Program-made: the position numbers and the translations under genes
Assembly (NCBI GenBank): GCA_020846875.1
Contig: JADLDB010000052.1
Location: 1-64,000 of the forward strand
DNA length: 64,000 nucleotides
DNA from: Myxococcales bacterium
GTDB taxonomy: Bacteria; Myxococcota; Myxococcia; Myxococcales; Myxococcaceae
Reading direction: 5' to 3'
In this document: piece after piece, positions 14,555 to 24,465 of the stretch
Position numbering within the stretch: position 1 is the first letter of the stretch
Layout: each line of letters opens with the position of its first letter
The notes under the pieces: generated by a model
What the model was told of the DNA's origin: nothing
What the model saw: the letters and a program-made list of their open reading frames with translations, nothing else
Database searches by the model: none

Positions 14555-17500
14555 TCAGCGGCGCCGGCGGCGCCACAGGGACACCGCCAGGCCCAGCACG
14601 GCCAGGGCCGAGGGATCGAGCCCGGTGCCCGAGCACCCACCGGACTTCTGCTGCGTGAAGTCGGCTCGCACGCGAATCGACATGCCGCGCACGTCCTGGC
14701 GGCCGGAGGCGTCGGTCAGCTTCACCAGGAAGCTGTAGATGCCTTCGGGGCCGGTGGGGGTGCCGGCGATCAGCCCGTCGGCTCCCAGGAGGAGCCCCAT
14801 GGGGAGGATCTGGTTGGGATCCGCGCCGGTGCAGACGAACTCCCCGGGGCGAATGGCCTGCTTCACGCACGGGAGGGCGAAGGTGATGCCTTCCGCGTCG
14901 CGCCCACCGTTGTGGGACAGGCGTGCCGTGTACTGGTTGTTGATGAAGGCGTCGGGCAGCACCGTGGAGGTGATGGCGAGGCCGTCACGGTAGGTGACGT
15001 AGAGCATCACCGTAGAGGTGTCCTCGGTGCCGGTGCCGTCGGTCACCTTGAGGGTCAGCGTGTACAGGCCCGCCTTCCGCGGTGCCCCACGGAGGAAGTC
15101 GTCGTTGGCGCCGTCCTCGATCACGAGGCCGAAGTCATCGGGGATGGCCGCCAGCTCCTGCCCTGGCTGCTCGGTGGGGTTCTCCGGCAGTTGCTGCATC
15201 CGCACCACCGTCCAGGCGTAGGGGGCCCGGCCGCCCACCGCCACCAGCGGCTGCAGGTACTCCCGGCCCACGAAGCCCGTCTCCAGCGCGGTGGTGGCGA
15301 CCGCCAGCGCAGTGGGCGTCACCACCCGCACCGACAGCTCCTTGGACGCGGTGGTCCCCGCCGAGTCCTTCACCTCCACGCCGAAGGTGAAGTCCCCGGC
15401 CGAGGAGCCGCGGCCCTCGATGCGGCCGTCGGTGGACAGGGCCAGCCCGTCGGGCAACTGGGTGTCCGGGGTCACCGTCCAGGTGTACGGCGGCTTTCCG
15501 CCCACGGCGATCAGCGGGGTGTTGTAGGCGCGGCCAAACTCCGCCGCGGGCAGCGCCTGGTCGACGATCACCAGGGGCAGGTTCCCCTGCGCGACCGTCA
15601 GGCTGAGGCTGCCCGTCTGGGTCAGCGTGCCGCTGGTCACCTTCACGTCGAAGGCAAACGTGCCGGTGGTGGCCGGCGCGCCGGTGAGATCCCCCAGCGG
15701 CGACAGCGACAGTCCCACAGGCAGCGAGCTGCCCGGGTTCACCTCCCACACGTACTGGCCGGTGCCGCCCGAGGCCTGCAGCCGCAGCCCGTAGGGGGCG
15801 TACTGGGTCGCCGCCGGCAGCGCGGTGGTGGTGATCGCCAGCTGCGAGGTGGACACCCGCACCTCGGGGCCAGTGACGCAGTTGTTGACGATGGTGATCT
15901 CCCCGCCGCCGAAGGCGCCGGTGGCGCCGTCGTAGTTGACGCACACGCCCAGCCAGTACGGGCCGGCGATCAGATCGCCGGGTAGGGCCACGGTGTCCAT
16001 GCCCAGGTCCACCTGGCCGGCCGTGAGGGCCCCCAGGTTGCCCACCGGCGACAGCGCGCGATCCGACACGCTCACCACCGAGTTGTCCGAGAGGAAGTAG
16101 GTGAACTTCGCGGCGGAGGACGCCGCGTTGCCCACGTTCTGGAAGGAGCGCGTCACCTGCAGCATGGCGCCGGGCTCAGCGGTGGAGGGCGACGAGAAGG
16201 CCGAGACCACCAGGTCGGCGGTCGGCATGCCGATCGTCATCGGGATCGGCGTGGAGGTGTTATTCAGCTCGTTCTGCTCGGGCAACACCGCGTCAGGATC
16301 GACCTTCGCGATCACGTAGTAGGAGCCGGAGGCGGCGGCCATGGGCAGCGGCTGGCTCGAGGTGACCTGCACCGTCGCGCCCGCGGGGACGTTGGCGGCG
16401 GTCTGGGTGCCGATCACCTGGTCGGCGGCGTCCCAGGCGGCGTCGGTCGACAGGTAGAAGCGCACGTCCACGGAGGCGGCGTCGCGCCCCCCGCGGTTGC
16501 GCACCGACGCGGTCACCGGGAAGGCCACTCCAGCGAACCCCGTCTGCGGGACGGACAGCGAGACGAAGTCCAGATCGGGCGGGAGAAAGTAGTCGATGGC
16601 CGACGACGCCGGGTAGTTGACCGACGCGCAGTTGGCCGTGGAGCCGCAGGTGAGCCCCGCCACCCCGTTCCCCAGCTCGCTCTGTACGCCCACCGAGGCG
16701 GACGAGGTGCCAGGCACCGCCGAGCTGTAGGCGAAGCGGATGCGTCCTGTCGTCTCGTACAGCAGCGCCTGGAAGACGATTCGCGGGGTGGTGGCGATCG
16801 AAGGGGCGATGTTGTTCCACTCGAAGATCGCCACCCGGTTGGGCGCAACCCCGGTGATGGCGTACTTGTACGTCACGGTGCTGGTGGTCATCGAATCCCA
16901 CCAGGGCGCGATGAAGGCCCGGGCCGACAGGCTCGAGCTCGAGCTGTGGGGCACGGTCTCGTTGGAGCTGTCGGTGGCCGTGGAGCCCCCCACCGCCAGG
17001 TAGCCGTGCGCGGAGATCGCCACCGAGCTGAAGGACGACGTGTAGAAGGGAAAGTCGAACGGCAGGGCGACGTTCGACGCCGCCGTCACGTTCTGACCCG
17101 CCGGCAGCCCGCCGGTGCCCAGCGCCTGGAAGGTGATCGTCTGGGGCCCGACCACCTGGTACGTCTGGGCCGAAGCCACCGCCGGCGCCAGGAGCACCAC
17201 CGCCGCCACCAGGCCCGCCGCACGAGGCAGGCGCAGGGACCACCGGCGGCGCAGACCCAGCAGCAGGCCGACCAGGGCCAGCCATGCGCCGGACAGGCCA
17301 CCACCGGCGGCGCTGCAGCCCCCCTTGGGCTGCTCACGCTCTACGCGGGCCGCCAGGGGCGACAGGCCCGTGGAGTTGCGCGCGTCGCGGGCCTCGACCA
17401 CGAAGCTCCAGGTGCCCTCGCTGTGCTCTTCGGCCACCGTCCCCGACAACACCCCTTGCTCGCTCAGCGTCAGCCCGGGCGGCAGGGCCCCCGAGACGAC

Positions 17501-20500
17501 CTTCCACGTCACCGAGCCCGCGGGGCTCACCGTCAAGCTCACGTTGACCTCCTCGCCCGGCCGCAACGGGTCGGGCAGAACCGGCGCGCCAATCTTGTAG
17601 CGCGGCGGGTACACCACCAGCGTGTAGTCCATGGTGTCGGCGCGCCCGTTGGCGTCCTCCACCGAGATGCCAAACGAGAAGACGCCCGCCACCGTCGGAC
17701 GACCCGACAGGGTGACGATCTCTGACTGCTCCGTCATCGACAGGCCGTCGGGCAAAGTGCCGTCGAGGCGCCAGAGCAGCGGAGTCACCAGCGGAGAGCC
17801 GTCCGAGTTCTCCACGGCGATGTCCTGCAGGTACTCCTGCCCCATCAGCGCGTCGGCGAGGGAGATGGTGCGGAAGACGATCGATCCGGGCGCCACCAGC
17901 CGCAGGACGAGCGCCTTCCTGGCGCGCCCCCCCGAGGCGTCCGTCACCTCGAAGGTCACCTGGGTGTTCCCGTTGGGCACGCCGCGCGGCGCGCCCGCCA
18001 GCACGCCCTCGCTGGTGAGCGTGAGGCCGCTGGGCAAGGTCCCGCCGGCCACCCGCCACGCGTAGGGCCGCACCCCGCCCGCGGCCCCCAGCGAGTACGA
18101 GAAGACGCTGCTGGCGCTGTTGACGATCGCCGGCAGACCGGTCGTGGTGATCTCTACCTGGGTGGTGGGCGGCAGGACGCGCAGGGCGAGCCGCTGGGCC
18201 GCCTTCCGGTTGTTGTTCTCGAGCACCACGGTGAAGGCCAGCACCTGGGCGCCCATGGCCCCGCTGGGCTCACCGCTCAAGCTGCCGTTGGTCTCGTCGA
18301 GGCTGAGCCAGGTGGGCTTTGCGCCCTGGGACTCGTCGATCGTCCAGCGGGAAGCCCCCTGCTCGCCCATGGCCGCCAGCCTGAAGGAATATGGCTTGCC
18401 CACGGTGGCGTCGGGGAGCTGGGCGGTGGCGATGCGCAGCGACGACGGCGCGACCTGCATCGGCCGCGAGGCGCCCGCGTTGTTGCCGCGCTCCAGCTCG
18501 GCGACGGTGGCCTCGGGATCGATGATGCACCCCAGGTAGTAAGCGCCGGCGGGCAGCGTGGGCGGCAGGCGCACCAGCTCGGTGGCGCTGTCCGCAGCCC
18601 CCTTCGCCAGGGTCACCATGCCGCCGCCGCTGGGCGTCCCGGTGGCAGGATCGATCAACTCCAGCGCCACGTCTTCCCGGGTGATGATGTCGTTGGCGGA
18701 GACGTAGTAGCGGTAGGCCACCGCCGGCGCGTCCACATTGCCGATGTTGCGCAGGGTCCGGACGACGGGCAGCACCTCCCCCACTCCGGCGGCGGCCGGC
18801 GCGGTCACCGAGGCAGTCGTGAGATCGGCGCCGGGGGCGGTCACCCGCACCGGCCCCACGGGGATGTTGTTGTTGCCCTTGTTGGACTCGTAGATGGCGC
18901 TGGTCGAGTCCACCACCAGGAAGAAGAAGTACTGGCCGGTGGGCAGCGGCATCATGCTGGAGTTGTTGACCGGGAGCGTGCACGTCAGCTCGACCGTCAC
19001 CGCCGCCCCGCCTGAGGGCAGCGAGGTGACCACCTGCTCGCAGACCAGCAGGTCCGAGAGCAGCGACACGGTGGCGTCGTTGGACAGCACCAGCGCCACG
19101 CTGAAGTTCGAGGCGTTGGCCCCACCCTGGTTGCTCAGCCGCACGGTGGCCTTGATCGGCTCGCCGAACTTGCCGTTCCGGGTGGACAGCCCCGTGGTCG
19201 CGTCGAGGATGTCCGCGATCTCCGCCACCAGGTCCGCCCGTCGCACCGACACCCGTCCACCCGAGACCGCGGCGTTGTTGGTCTCGCTCAGCTCGCTGAG
19301 CGCGCCGGCCGGGTCCACCACCAGCACGTAGAAGTAGTCGCCGTTGGGCGAGTTCGCCGGCATGGTGACGTTGATCGTCTCGTTGATCGTCTGCCCGCCG
19401 CTCATCGTCCGCGTGTCCTCGTGGATGAGGAAGTCGTCCATGCTGGGCGTGGCGTCGTTGCTGAGCAGGATCCGGAACGTCACCGGCCCCGGCGCGTTGG
19501 TGCCGCGGTTGTAGAAGCTCACCTGGATCGGGTCGACGTTGCCGCCGCCGGTGGAGGCCACGCCGTTGATGTTGGTGGCCACCAGGTCCAGCCCCTGGAC
19601 GAAGCTGTCCGCCGTGGCGCCGACGTTGTTGGCCTCGGACGCCTCCATCACCACGCCGGTGGGATCCGCCTCGACCAGTACGTAGTAGGCGCCCGGCGCC
19701 GGAGGCGTGGTGGTGGCCGCTGGGCCGTTCACGGTGACCACCGTGGTGATCCCCACGCTCACCGGTCCCCCCGACGCCACCAACTGATCGCCCGCGTCCT
19801 TCACTCGATCCGTGGACAGGTACGCCCGCCAGAGGAAGTCGCTCGCCGCCGTCTTCCCGTAGTTGCGGATCTGCGCCTGCACGTCGAAGGTGAGGTTCCC
19901 GCCGCTCACGAGCTGCAGGTTGGAGATGGTCACCGACGGCACCCCCAGATCGGCCTCGTTGGGCTCGCCGATGGTGATCACCTTGTTGGGGATGATGTCG
20001 TTCATCGTGCAGTTGGGCGCGGTGGTGGAGCAGCAGCCGCTCTGAGTGGCGCTGTTGCAGGTGCCCGTGCCGGCGGTCGAGAGGAACGAAGCCCCCAGCG
20101 CGCCCGTCGGCCCCTCGAACCCCGCCGCTCCGGCTCCGGCGGTCCCCGTCTTCGGCCCGTAGTGCACTACCACCGAGCCGGAGGGGCTCAACCTCACCTG
20201 AGCGGTGATCGAATAGGTGCCCGTGAGCCACTCCTCGATCTGGTACCACTCGACCACGAACTCCCCGGGCGTGGAGGTGTAGCGCACCACGCCGCCGCCG
20301 ATCTCCAGGTCGTCATAGAAGGGGGCGATGAGGTTGTTGGGCTTGGCCGCGTTGGGGACGTTGGTGACGTCGCCGTAGAGCGCGCAATAGCCGCTGGTGC
20401 CGGTGCAGCCCGTGGGCGGCCCCCCGATCAACGCGAGGCCATCGACGTGGATGAAGATCGAGTTGTACGTCTGGCCGAACCAGGGGAACGGGAACTGGAG

Positions 20501-20662
20501 CGGCAACACCACGAAGCCTTCATCGTCGCTGCTGAAGGTGATCGGCGTGCCCGTGGTGAGCGGCGTGTAAGGCTGGGTGCTCTCGATGAATACAGGAGTC
20601 TGTGCGGACGCGGGGACCGCCAGGAGGGCCCCGGCGAGGAGGGCAAGGATGGTCGTCTTCAC
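14555..20662 (-). CDS. 2035-residue surface precursor: two CARDB/Ig-like proteins fused through an internal MYXO-CTERM-like tail and signal peptide
   Basis: One uninterrupted frame encodes two complete exported proteins. Part 1: signal peptide 1-20 (MKTTILALLAGALLAVPASA), a nidogen-like beta domain, several CARDB domains (PSVTISNLQL, AYYVLVEADPTG), then putative Ig He_PIG repeats (LPDATVGKPYSFRLAA). It ends at KGGCSAAGGG (Cys1116), a hydrophobic helix and LRRRW. Part 2 begins at once: SLRLPR, a second hydrophobic helix and a signal-peptidase site ASA/Q at about 1165/1166, then the same architecture again. It ends KSGGCSGTGL (Cys2010), a helix and five Arg. No start codon suitable for an independent part 2 exists at the junction. 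Trp1141 is TGG, one base from a TGA stop exactly where part 1 should end. Confidence 0.88.
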   Translation of the reverse strand: MKTTILALLAGALLAVPASAQTPVFIESTQPYTPLTTGTPITFSSDDEGFVVLPLQFPFPWFGQTYNSIFIHVDGLALIGGPPTGCTGTSGYCALYGDVTNVPNAAKPNNLIAPFYDDLEIGGGVVRYTSTPGEFVVEWYQIEEWLTGTYSITAQVRLSPSGSVVVHYGPKTGTAGAGAAGFEGPTGALGASFLSTAGTGTCNSATQSGCCSTTAPNCTMNDIIPNKVITIGEPNEADLGVPSVTISNLQLVSGGNLTFDVQAQIRNYGKTAASDFLWRAYLSTDRVKDAGDQLVASGGPVSVGITTVVTVNGPAATTTPPAPGAYYVLVEADPTGVVMEASEANNVGATADSFVQGLDLVATNINGVASTGGGNVDPIQVSFYNRGTNAPGPVTFRILLSNDATPSMDDFLIHEDTRTMSGGQTINETINVTMPANSPNGDYFYVLVVDPAGALSELSETNNAAVSGGRVSVRRADLVAEIADILDATTGLSTRNGKFGEPIKATVRLSNQGGANASNFSVALVLSNDATVSLLSDLLVCEQVVTSLPSGGAAVTVELTCTLPVNNSSMMPLPTGQYFFFLVVDSTSAIYESNKGNNNIPVGPVRVTAPGADLTTASVTAPAAAGVGEVLPVVRTLRNIGNVDAPAVAYRYYVSANDIITREDVALELIDPATGTPSGGGMVTLAKGAADSATELVRLPPTLPAGAYYLGCIIDPEATVAELERGNNAGASRPMQVAPSSLRIATAQLPDATVGKPYSFRLAAMGEQGASRWTIDESQGAKPTWLSLDETNGSLSGEPSGAMGAQVLAFTVVLENNNRKAAQRLALRVLPPTTQVEITTTGLPAIVNSASSVFSYSLGAAGGVRPYAWRVAGGTLPSGLTLTSEGVLAGAPRGVPNGNTQVTFEVTDASGGRARKALVLRLVAPGSIVFRTISLADALMGQEYLQDIAVENSDGSPLVTPLLWRLDGTLPDGLSMTEQSEIVTLSGRPTVAGVFSFGISVEDANGRADTMDYTLVVYPPRYKIGAPVLPDPLRPGEEVNVSLTVSPAGSVTWKVVSGALPPGLTLSEQGVLSGTVAEEHSEGTWSFVVEARDARNSTGLSPLAARVEREQPKGGCSAAGGGLSGAWLALVGLLLGLRRRWSLRLPRAAGLVAAVVLLAPAVASAQTYQVVGPQTITFQALGTGGLPAGQNVTAASNVALPFDFPFYTSSFSSVAISAHGYLAVGGSTATDSSNETVPHSSSSSLSARAFIAPWWDSMTTSTVTYKYAITGVAPNRVAIFEWNNIAPSIATTPRIVFQALLYETTGRIRFAYSSAVPGTSSASVGVQSELGNGVAGLTCGSTANCASVNYPASSAIDYFLPPDLDFVSLSVPQTGFAGVAFPVTASVRNRGGRDAASVDVRFYLSTDAAWDAADQVIGTQTAANVPAGATVQVTSSQPLPMAAASGSYYVIAKVDPDAVLPEQNELNNTSTPIPMTIGMPTADLVVSAFSSPSTAEPGAMLQVTRSFQNVGNAASSAAKFTYFLSDNSVVSVSDRALSPVGNLGALTAGQVDLGMDTVALPGDLIAGPYWLGVCVNYDGATGAFGGGEITIVNNCVTGPEVRVSTSQLAITTTALPAATQYAPYGLRLQASGGTGQYVWEVNPGSSLPVGLSLSPLGDLTGAPATTGTFAFDVKVTSGTLTQTGSLSLTVAQGNLPLVIVDQALPAAEFGRAYNTPLIAVGGKPPYTWTVTPDTQLPDGLALSTDGRIEGRGSSAGDFTFGVEVKDSAGTTASKELSVRVVTPTALAVATTALETGFVGREYLQPLVAVGGRAPYAWTVVRMQQLPENPTEQPGQELAAIPDDFGLVIEDGANDDFLRGAPRKAGLYTLTLKVTDGTGTEDTSTVMLYVTYRDGLAITSTVLPDAFINNQYTARLSHNGGRDAEGITFALPCVKQAIRPGEFVCTGADPNQILPMGLLLGADGLIAGTPTGPEGIYSFLVKLTDASGRQDVRGMSIRVRADFTQQKSGGCSGTGLDPSALAVLGLAVSLWRRRRR

Positions 20663-20742
20663 GTCTGTTCTCCTGCGTGCGAAGGCGCGCGGGAAGGCTT
20701 CCTCCCTGCACGCCAGTTCGGCCTCTCTTTTTCAGTCCCTGG

Positions 20743-23700
20743 TCACGGGATACAGGCCACCTGGTAGGTGACGGTCAACGTCTTGCCCGGCTCCGGCACA
20801 TACAGCGGCTCGAAGTTGATCGAGTTGTTGGTCGGGTCGTACTCCCACACCTTCGCGCCACGCGAGTCGGTGGGGGGAAGGATGCACATGTTGCTGTTCA
20901 TGCTGCACGTCTGTCCCTGCGGGCAGCCCGTGCCGCAGGGCACCGAGTCGATGCCCACCTCGATGCCGCGCATCGCCGTCAGATCCGGCCGGGCGGTGAG
21001 GTAGAAGTTGGTGCGGAAACCGAAGGCGTTCTTGCCGATGTTCTCCAGCGCCTTGGCCCAGTCGGGCGAGCAGATCTCCTCGCGCACGCCGTTGGTGCTG
21101 TTGACCATGTAGGCGTGGGCCCCGTCGTCGGGTGAGCCGTCGTAGTAACAGCCGCTCGGCGGGTTGGGCGCGAAGGGGCCGACCACGTTGTACGTGAACA
21201 TACCCGGGCGCTGCGCACCCTTGATGTTCACGAGCTGGTTCAAATAGAAGGCCGGCGCCTGAACGGCCTGGTCTGGCGCGTCGGTGACGCACACCACCGC
21301 GAGCACCGCGTCCTGCCGGAGCAACCCCAGGTTGGCCGCGGGATCGGTGATGAGCGGAGGTGTCAGCGCGGCGACGGCCGGCTGCATGCACGACTCAATC
21401 GCCGAGCCGCTGGTGCCGACGTTCACCAGGGCGGCGAACTGCTGCTCGATGTTGGGCGTCGTCGGCTTGAAGATCTTCACGCCAGCCGGCGAGGCGCGCA
21501 GCCGCCCGGTGATGGACGGCGATGAGAAGTCCGTGGTCGTCAGGCCGATCTGGAAGTCGACCTGGCTGGACTGCGCGTACTTGATGAACGCGTTGAAGTT
21601 GGAGCCCAGGTAGGCCTGCTCCTCGCTCATGGAGCACGAGTCGTCCACGACGATCAAGATGTCGGCCTTGGGCTTGGAGTCCTGCCGGAAGGTGTCGGTG
21701 TTGAGGCCCATGGTGTCGCCCTGGCCGCGCAGCGTCACCACGTAGTCGACCTGCTGCCCGCCCTGCGTGGCGCGCACCACGAAGGCCCCCGTGTCAGGAC
21801 CGTAGTTGATCGGCCGGTACTTGAGCTGGAAGGTCAACGGGGTGTTGCCGCCGGGGCTCAAGACGCCGTTCGGCGGGTTGGTGACGGCGAAGAACTCAGG
21901 GCAGGGGCTGGCGCCCGCGCAGTTCGGCCCGCCCGGCGGCTCGCCCGCGGCCGCAAGCATGGCCGAGGAGTTGATCGTCACGTCTACCGCGCAGGTGTTG
22001 TAGATCGAGAACTCCCGGCCGGGGCTGTTGCAGTCCTTCTGCACGGTGCCGAAGTCGAGATCGGTCGGGGAAATCGCCAGGCAGCTCGGGGCGATCGTCG
22101 CGGTCAAGTTGACCTGCCCCTGGGGCGTGGTCGGGTTGGAGACGTTGAACTGCACCCGCCCGGTGACCACCGCCGGGTTGGCGGGCAGTTGGCCCTGCGG
22201 CCAGGCGCGCACCAGCACCTGCATCGACTCGCCGGGCATCAGCTCCTTCTCGTTCACGTCGCCGGCCGGCAGCGAGAAGACCGCCGGCATGCCCGCGGGC
22301 GTGCCCGTCTCAGGCTGAAGCTGAACGTTGGTGACGAGGCAGATGTCGCCAGTCCCCGTGCCGTTGTTGGTGATGGTGAAGCCCAGGTCCTTGGTGGACG
22401 GCGGCGAGACGACGCCGAAGTTGAGGCCGGTCGGCGAGACGGTGAAGTTGCAGGGGGGCAGCATCACCGCGTTGGCGGTAACGGTGATGGTGGTGACCGG
22501 CTCGTCGGGATCGTTGGAGAAGATCTTCACCTCCCACTCCTTATTCATCAGGCCGTTGGGCGTGATGCGGATGGGGATGTCGAGGAGCGCCGCCGCGCCG
22601 CTGGCCTCCAGCCCGATCGCCGGATCGTACCGGCCGGGGCCCGTGGCGGGCAGATCGTCGAGGCACATGTTGGTCCCGCTGTCGAAGGTGCCCAGGCAGA
22701 TCTCTGACAGGCTGGAGTTCGCGTTCTTCGCCGTCACCTCCCAATAGGGCTTGGCGAAGCCGCCCGCACCGTCCGGCTTGCCGAGCTTCAGGTTGGCCCT
22801 CGGGTCCGGCGGGGTGGGCCGGGTGCCGGAGTTCTGCACCGTCAGCTTGCGGGTGGCGAAGGACGGCGGGTTGGCGCCGGAGAAGAAGGCGATGCGGCCG
22901 AAGTTGAGCGTGGGCGAAGGCCGGACGTCGATGTCCGGGCCGCCGCCGACGCCCCGCAGCGGCACCACGATGCTGGCCTGGTTGCGCAGGTCGGTGTTGG
23001 CGCGCAGGGTGCCGGGGCGGGGGCCGAGCACCAGCGGCTTGAAGCTCATCTTCACCTTGGCCGTGCCGGGGACGATCACCCGGCTGGCGTTGCGGGTCGC
23101 GGCCGGGACGGTCAGCTTCGTCAGATCCCCCATGGACGCCTCGGTCACCTTGAAGACCGAGCTGGGCACGGTGCCCTCGAAGGTGGCCAGGGTGGACAGC
23201 TCCACCGCGCGCAGGCCCTGGTTGGAGAAGGTGACCTCGCTCTCCACGGTGAGGCCGGGCGTCACGTAGCCGAACTCGACGGTGGCCGGGGCCCAGGTGA
23301 GGACCTGATCGACGCCGGTGCCGATCAGCCGCACCTGCTTCTCGGGGCAACCCTCGGCCTTCCGCATGCGGACGTTGCCGAAGTAGTCGCGCGCCTCGGT
23401 GGGGGCGAAGACGATCGTCACGTCCTTGGAGCGCCCGGCGAGGACGGTGAACTCCCCTCGGGGAGAGTCAGGGGTGAAGGTGAAGATGCCGGTGCCCTGC
23501 GCAGACTCGATGTCCCCCACGTAGGCGCGGGTGTCGATGGGCTGGGTGTTGGTGAAGGTCTCGGTGTGCGAGTAGGTGTCGCCGCGCGCCACCGCGCCGA
23601 AGTCGATCTCATTGGGCAGGTCGCACTGGCCGGACACGCCGGTGCCCAGCAGGGTGATCTGCGCCGACTCCTTGCCGGGCTCGGTGTTGAGCGCCTTGAG

Positions 23701-24144
23701 CGTCACCACCGAGCGGTGGTCGACCTGCTTCTCGGTGGGGTGCAGGGGCGGCGTGAAGGTGATGTCGAACTCCTGGGTGGCGCCCGAAGGAATGTCCACC
23801 TGGGTCACCTCACCGAGGGTGACGGTGAAGATCGGGTTGGCCTCCGTGACGCCCGGAGTAGCCAGCACCGCGTCGCCTTCGAACTTCTCGAAGCCCGTCA
23901 GCGTCAGCGTGCCGAGGCCGGAGTTGGTGACGACCAACTGCAGGTGCTCCGTCTTGCCCATGGAGACCTGGCCGAAGGTGTACGTGCCGTTCTCACCGGC
24001 CAGGGTAGCGCCCGTCTCGTCGGTGTACACGATGCGGATCTCGCCCATCGAGCGCGGAGGCGTCGTCCCACTACACCGACACCCAGACACGGCCACCAGG
24101 GCGGTGGCGATCGCCACCGTGAACAGCTTCAGAGACTTGGTCAT
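20743..24144 (-). CDS. large ASH-repeat lipoprotein with VWA-like domain
   Basis: An 1133-residue lipoprotein: signal with lipobox AVSGC (Cys22), then many beta-sandwich repeats of the ASH/choice-of-anchor D type, recognisable by phrases such as LQLVVTNSGLGTLTLTGFE, FGYVTPGLTVESEVTFSNQG and FNFGVVSPPSTKDLGFTITNN-like units. About residues 830-1060 form a von Willebrand factor A-like domain with the MIDAS motif DDSCSMSEE and a later TDAPDQ. Such proteins bind ligands through a metal ion. The ATG at 24144 follows GGAG. The gene is first in a minus-strand series with the two-part surface precursor (80 bp downstream) and the Cys-repeat lipoprotein, suggesting one cell-surface assembly. The specific ligand is unknown. 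Confidence 0.85.
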   Translation of the reverse strand: MTKSLKLFTVAIATALVAVSGCRCSGTTPPRSMGEIRIVYTDETGATLAGENGTYTFGQVSMGKTEHLQLVVTNSGLGTLTLTGFEKFEGDAVLATPGVTEANPIFTVTLGEVTQVDIPSGATQEFDITFTPPLHPTEKQVDHRSVVTLKALNTEPGKESAQITLLGTGVSGQCDLPNEIDFGAVARGDTYSHTETFTNTQPIDTRAYVGDIESAQGTGIFTFTPDSPRGEFTVLAGRSKDVTIVFAPTEARDYFGNVRMRKAEGCPEKQVRLIGTGVDQVLTWAPATVEFGYVTPGLTVESEVTFSNQGLRAVELSTLATFEGTVPSSVFKVTEASMGDLTKLTVPAATRNASRVIVPGTAKVKMSFKPLVLGPRPGTLRANTDLRNQASIVVPLRGVGGGPDIDVRPSPTLNFGRIAFFSGANPPSFATRKLTVQNSGTRPTPPDPRANLKLGKPDGAGGFAKPYWEVTAKNANSSLSEICLGTFDSGTNMCLDDLPATGPGRYDPAIGLEASGAAALLDIPIRITPNGLMNKEWEVKIFSNDPDEPVTTITVTANAVMLPPCNFTVSPTGLNFGVVSPPSTKDLGFTITNNGTGTGDICLVTNVQLQPETGTPAGMPAVFSLPAGDVNEKELMPGESMQVLVRAWPQGQLPANPAVVTGRVQFNVSNPTTPQGQVNLTATIAPSCLAISPTDLDFGTVQKDCNSPGREFSIYNTCAVDVTINSSAMLAAAGEPPGGPNCAGASPCPEFFAVTNPPNGVLSPGGNTPLTFQLKYRPINYGPDTGAFVVRATQGGQQVDYVVTLRGQGDTMGLNTDTFRQDSKPKADILIVVDDSCSMSEEQAYLGSNFNAFIKYAQSSQVDFQIGLTTTDFSSPSITGRLRASPAGVKIFKPTTPNIEQQFAALVNVGTSGSAIESCMQPAVAALTPPLITDPAANLGLLRQDAVLAVVCVTDAPDQAVQAPAFYLNQLVNIKGAQRPGMFTYNVVGPFAPNPPSGCYYDGSPDDGAHAYMVNSTNGVREEICSPDWAKALENIGKNAFGFRTNFYLTARPDLTAMRGIEVGIDSVPCGTGCPQGQTCSMNSNMCILPPTDSRGAKVWEYDPTNNSINFEPLYVPEPGKTLTVTYQVACIP

Positions 24145-24465
24145 GGTGATTTCTCCAGCGTGACGGCGATACTGCGTGGACCGGAACCGGCGCGTCCGGT
24201 CACATTCCTGAGATAAATCGGCCTCTTGACACATCCTCGAAACCGCGGTCAACCCCGCGCTGGAATTTTCGGTACGACATCAAGCGCGGTTCTCCCACCT
24301 CAATGTGAAGGACCCTGACGGACGCTGGAAGCGGGGAGAGTTGCAGATGAATATGGTCCTGCCCACCCTCGCGCAACCCGCGCAGGGACTCGGGCATGCC
24401 GAGACTGCGAAAAGTCAGACGTGAGCTGTCGATTTTCAAGATAAGTAGCGCTGTTGGGCACGGCG
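24145..24465. other. 321-bp divergent intergenic region
   Basis: No gene is seen. It separates the minus-strand surface operon from the plus-strand MutS-like gene. It holds a perfect inverted repeat GACCGGA-N9-TCCGGTC (24179-24201) in the leader of the minus-strand gene, a TTGACA (24225-24230) without a convincing partner -10, and an AT-richer stretch just before the MutS-like start. The promoters for both directions must lie here, but I cannot place them with confidence. Confidence 0.5.

Noticed and set aside
24225-24260. Sigma-70 promoter with TTGACA
   Set aside because: The -35 is perfect, but the hexamer at 17-bp spacing (TCAACC) is a poor -10, so I did not call a promoter.
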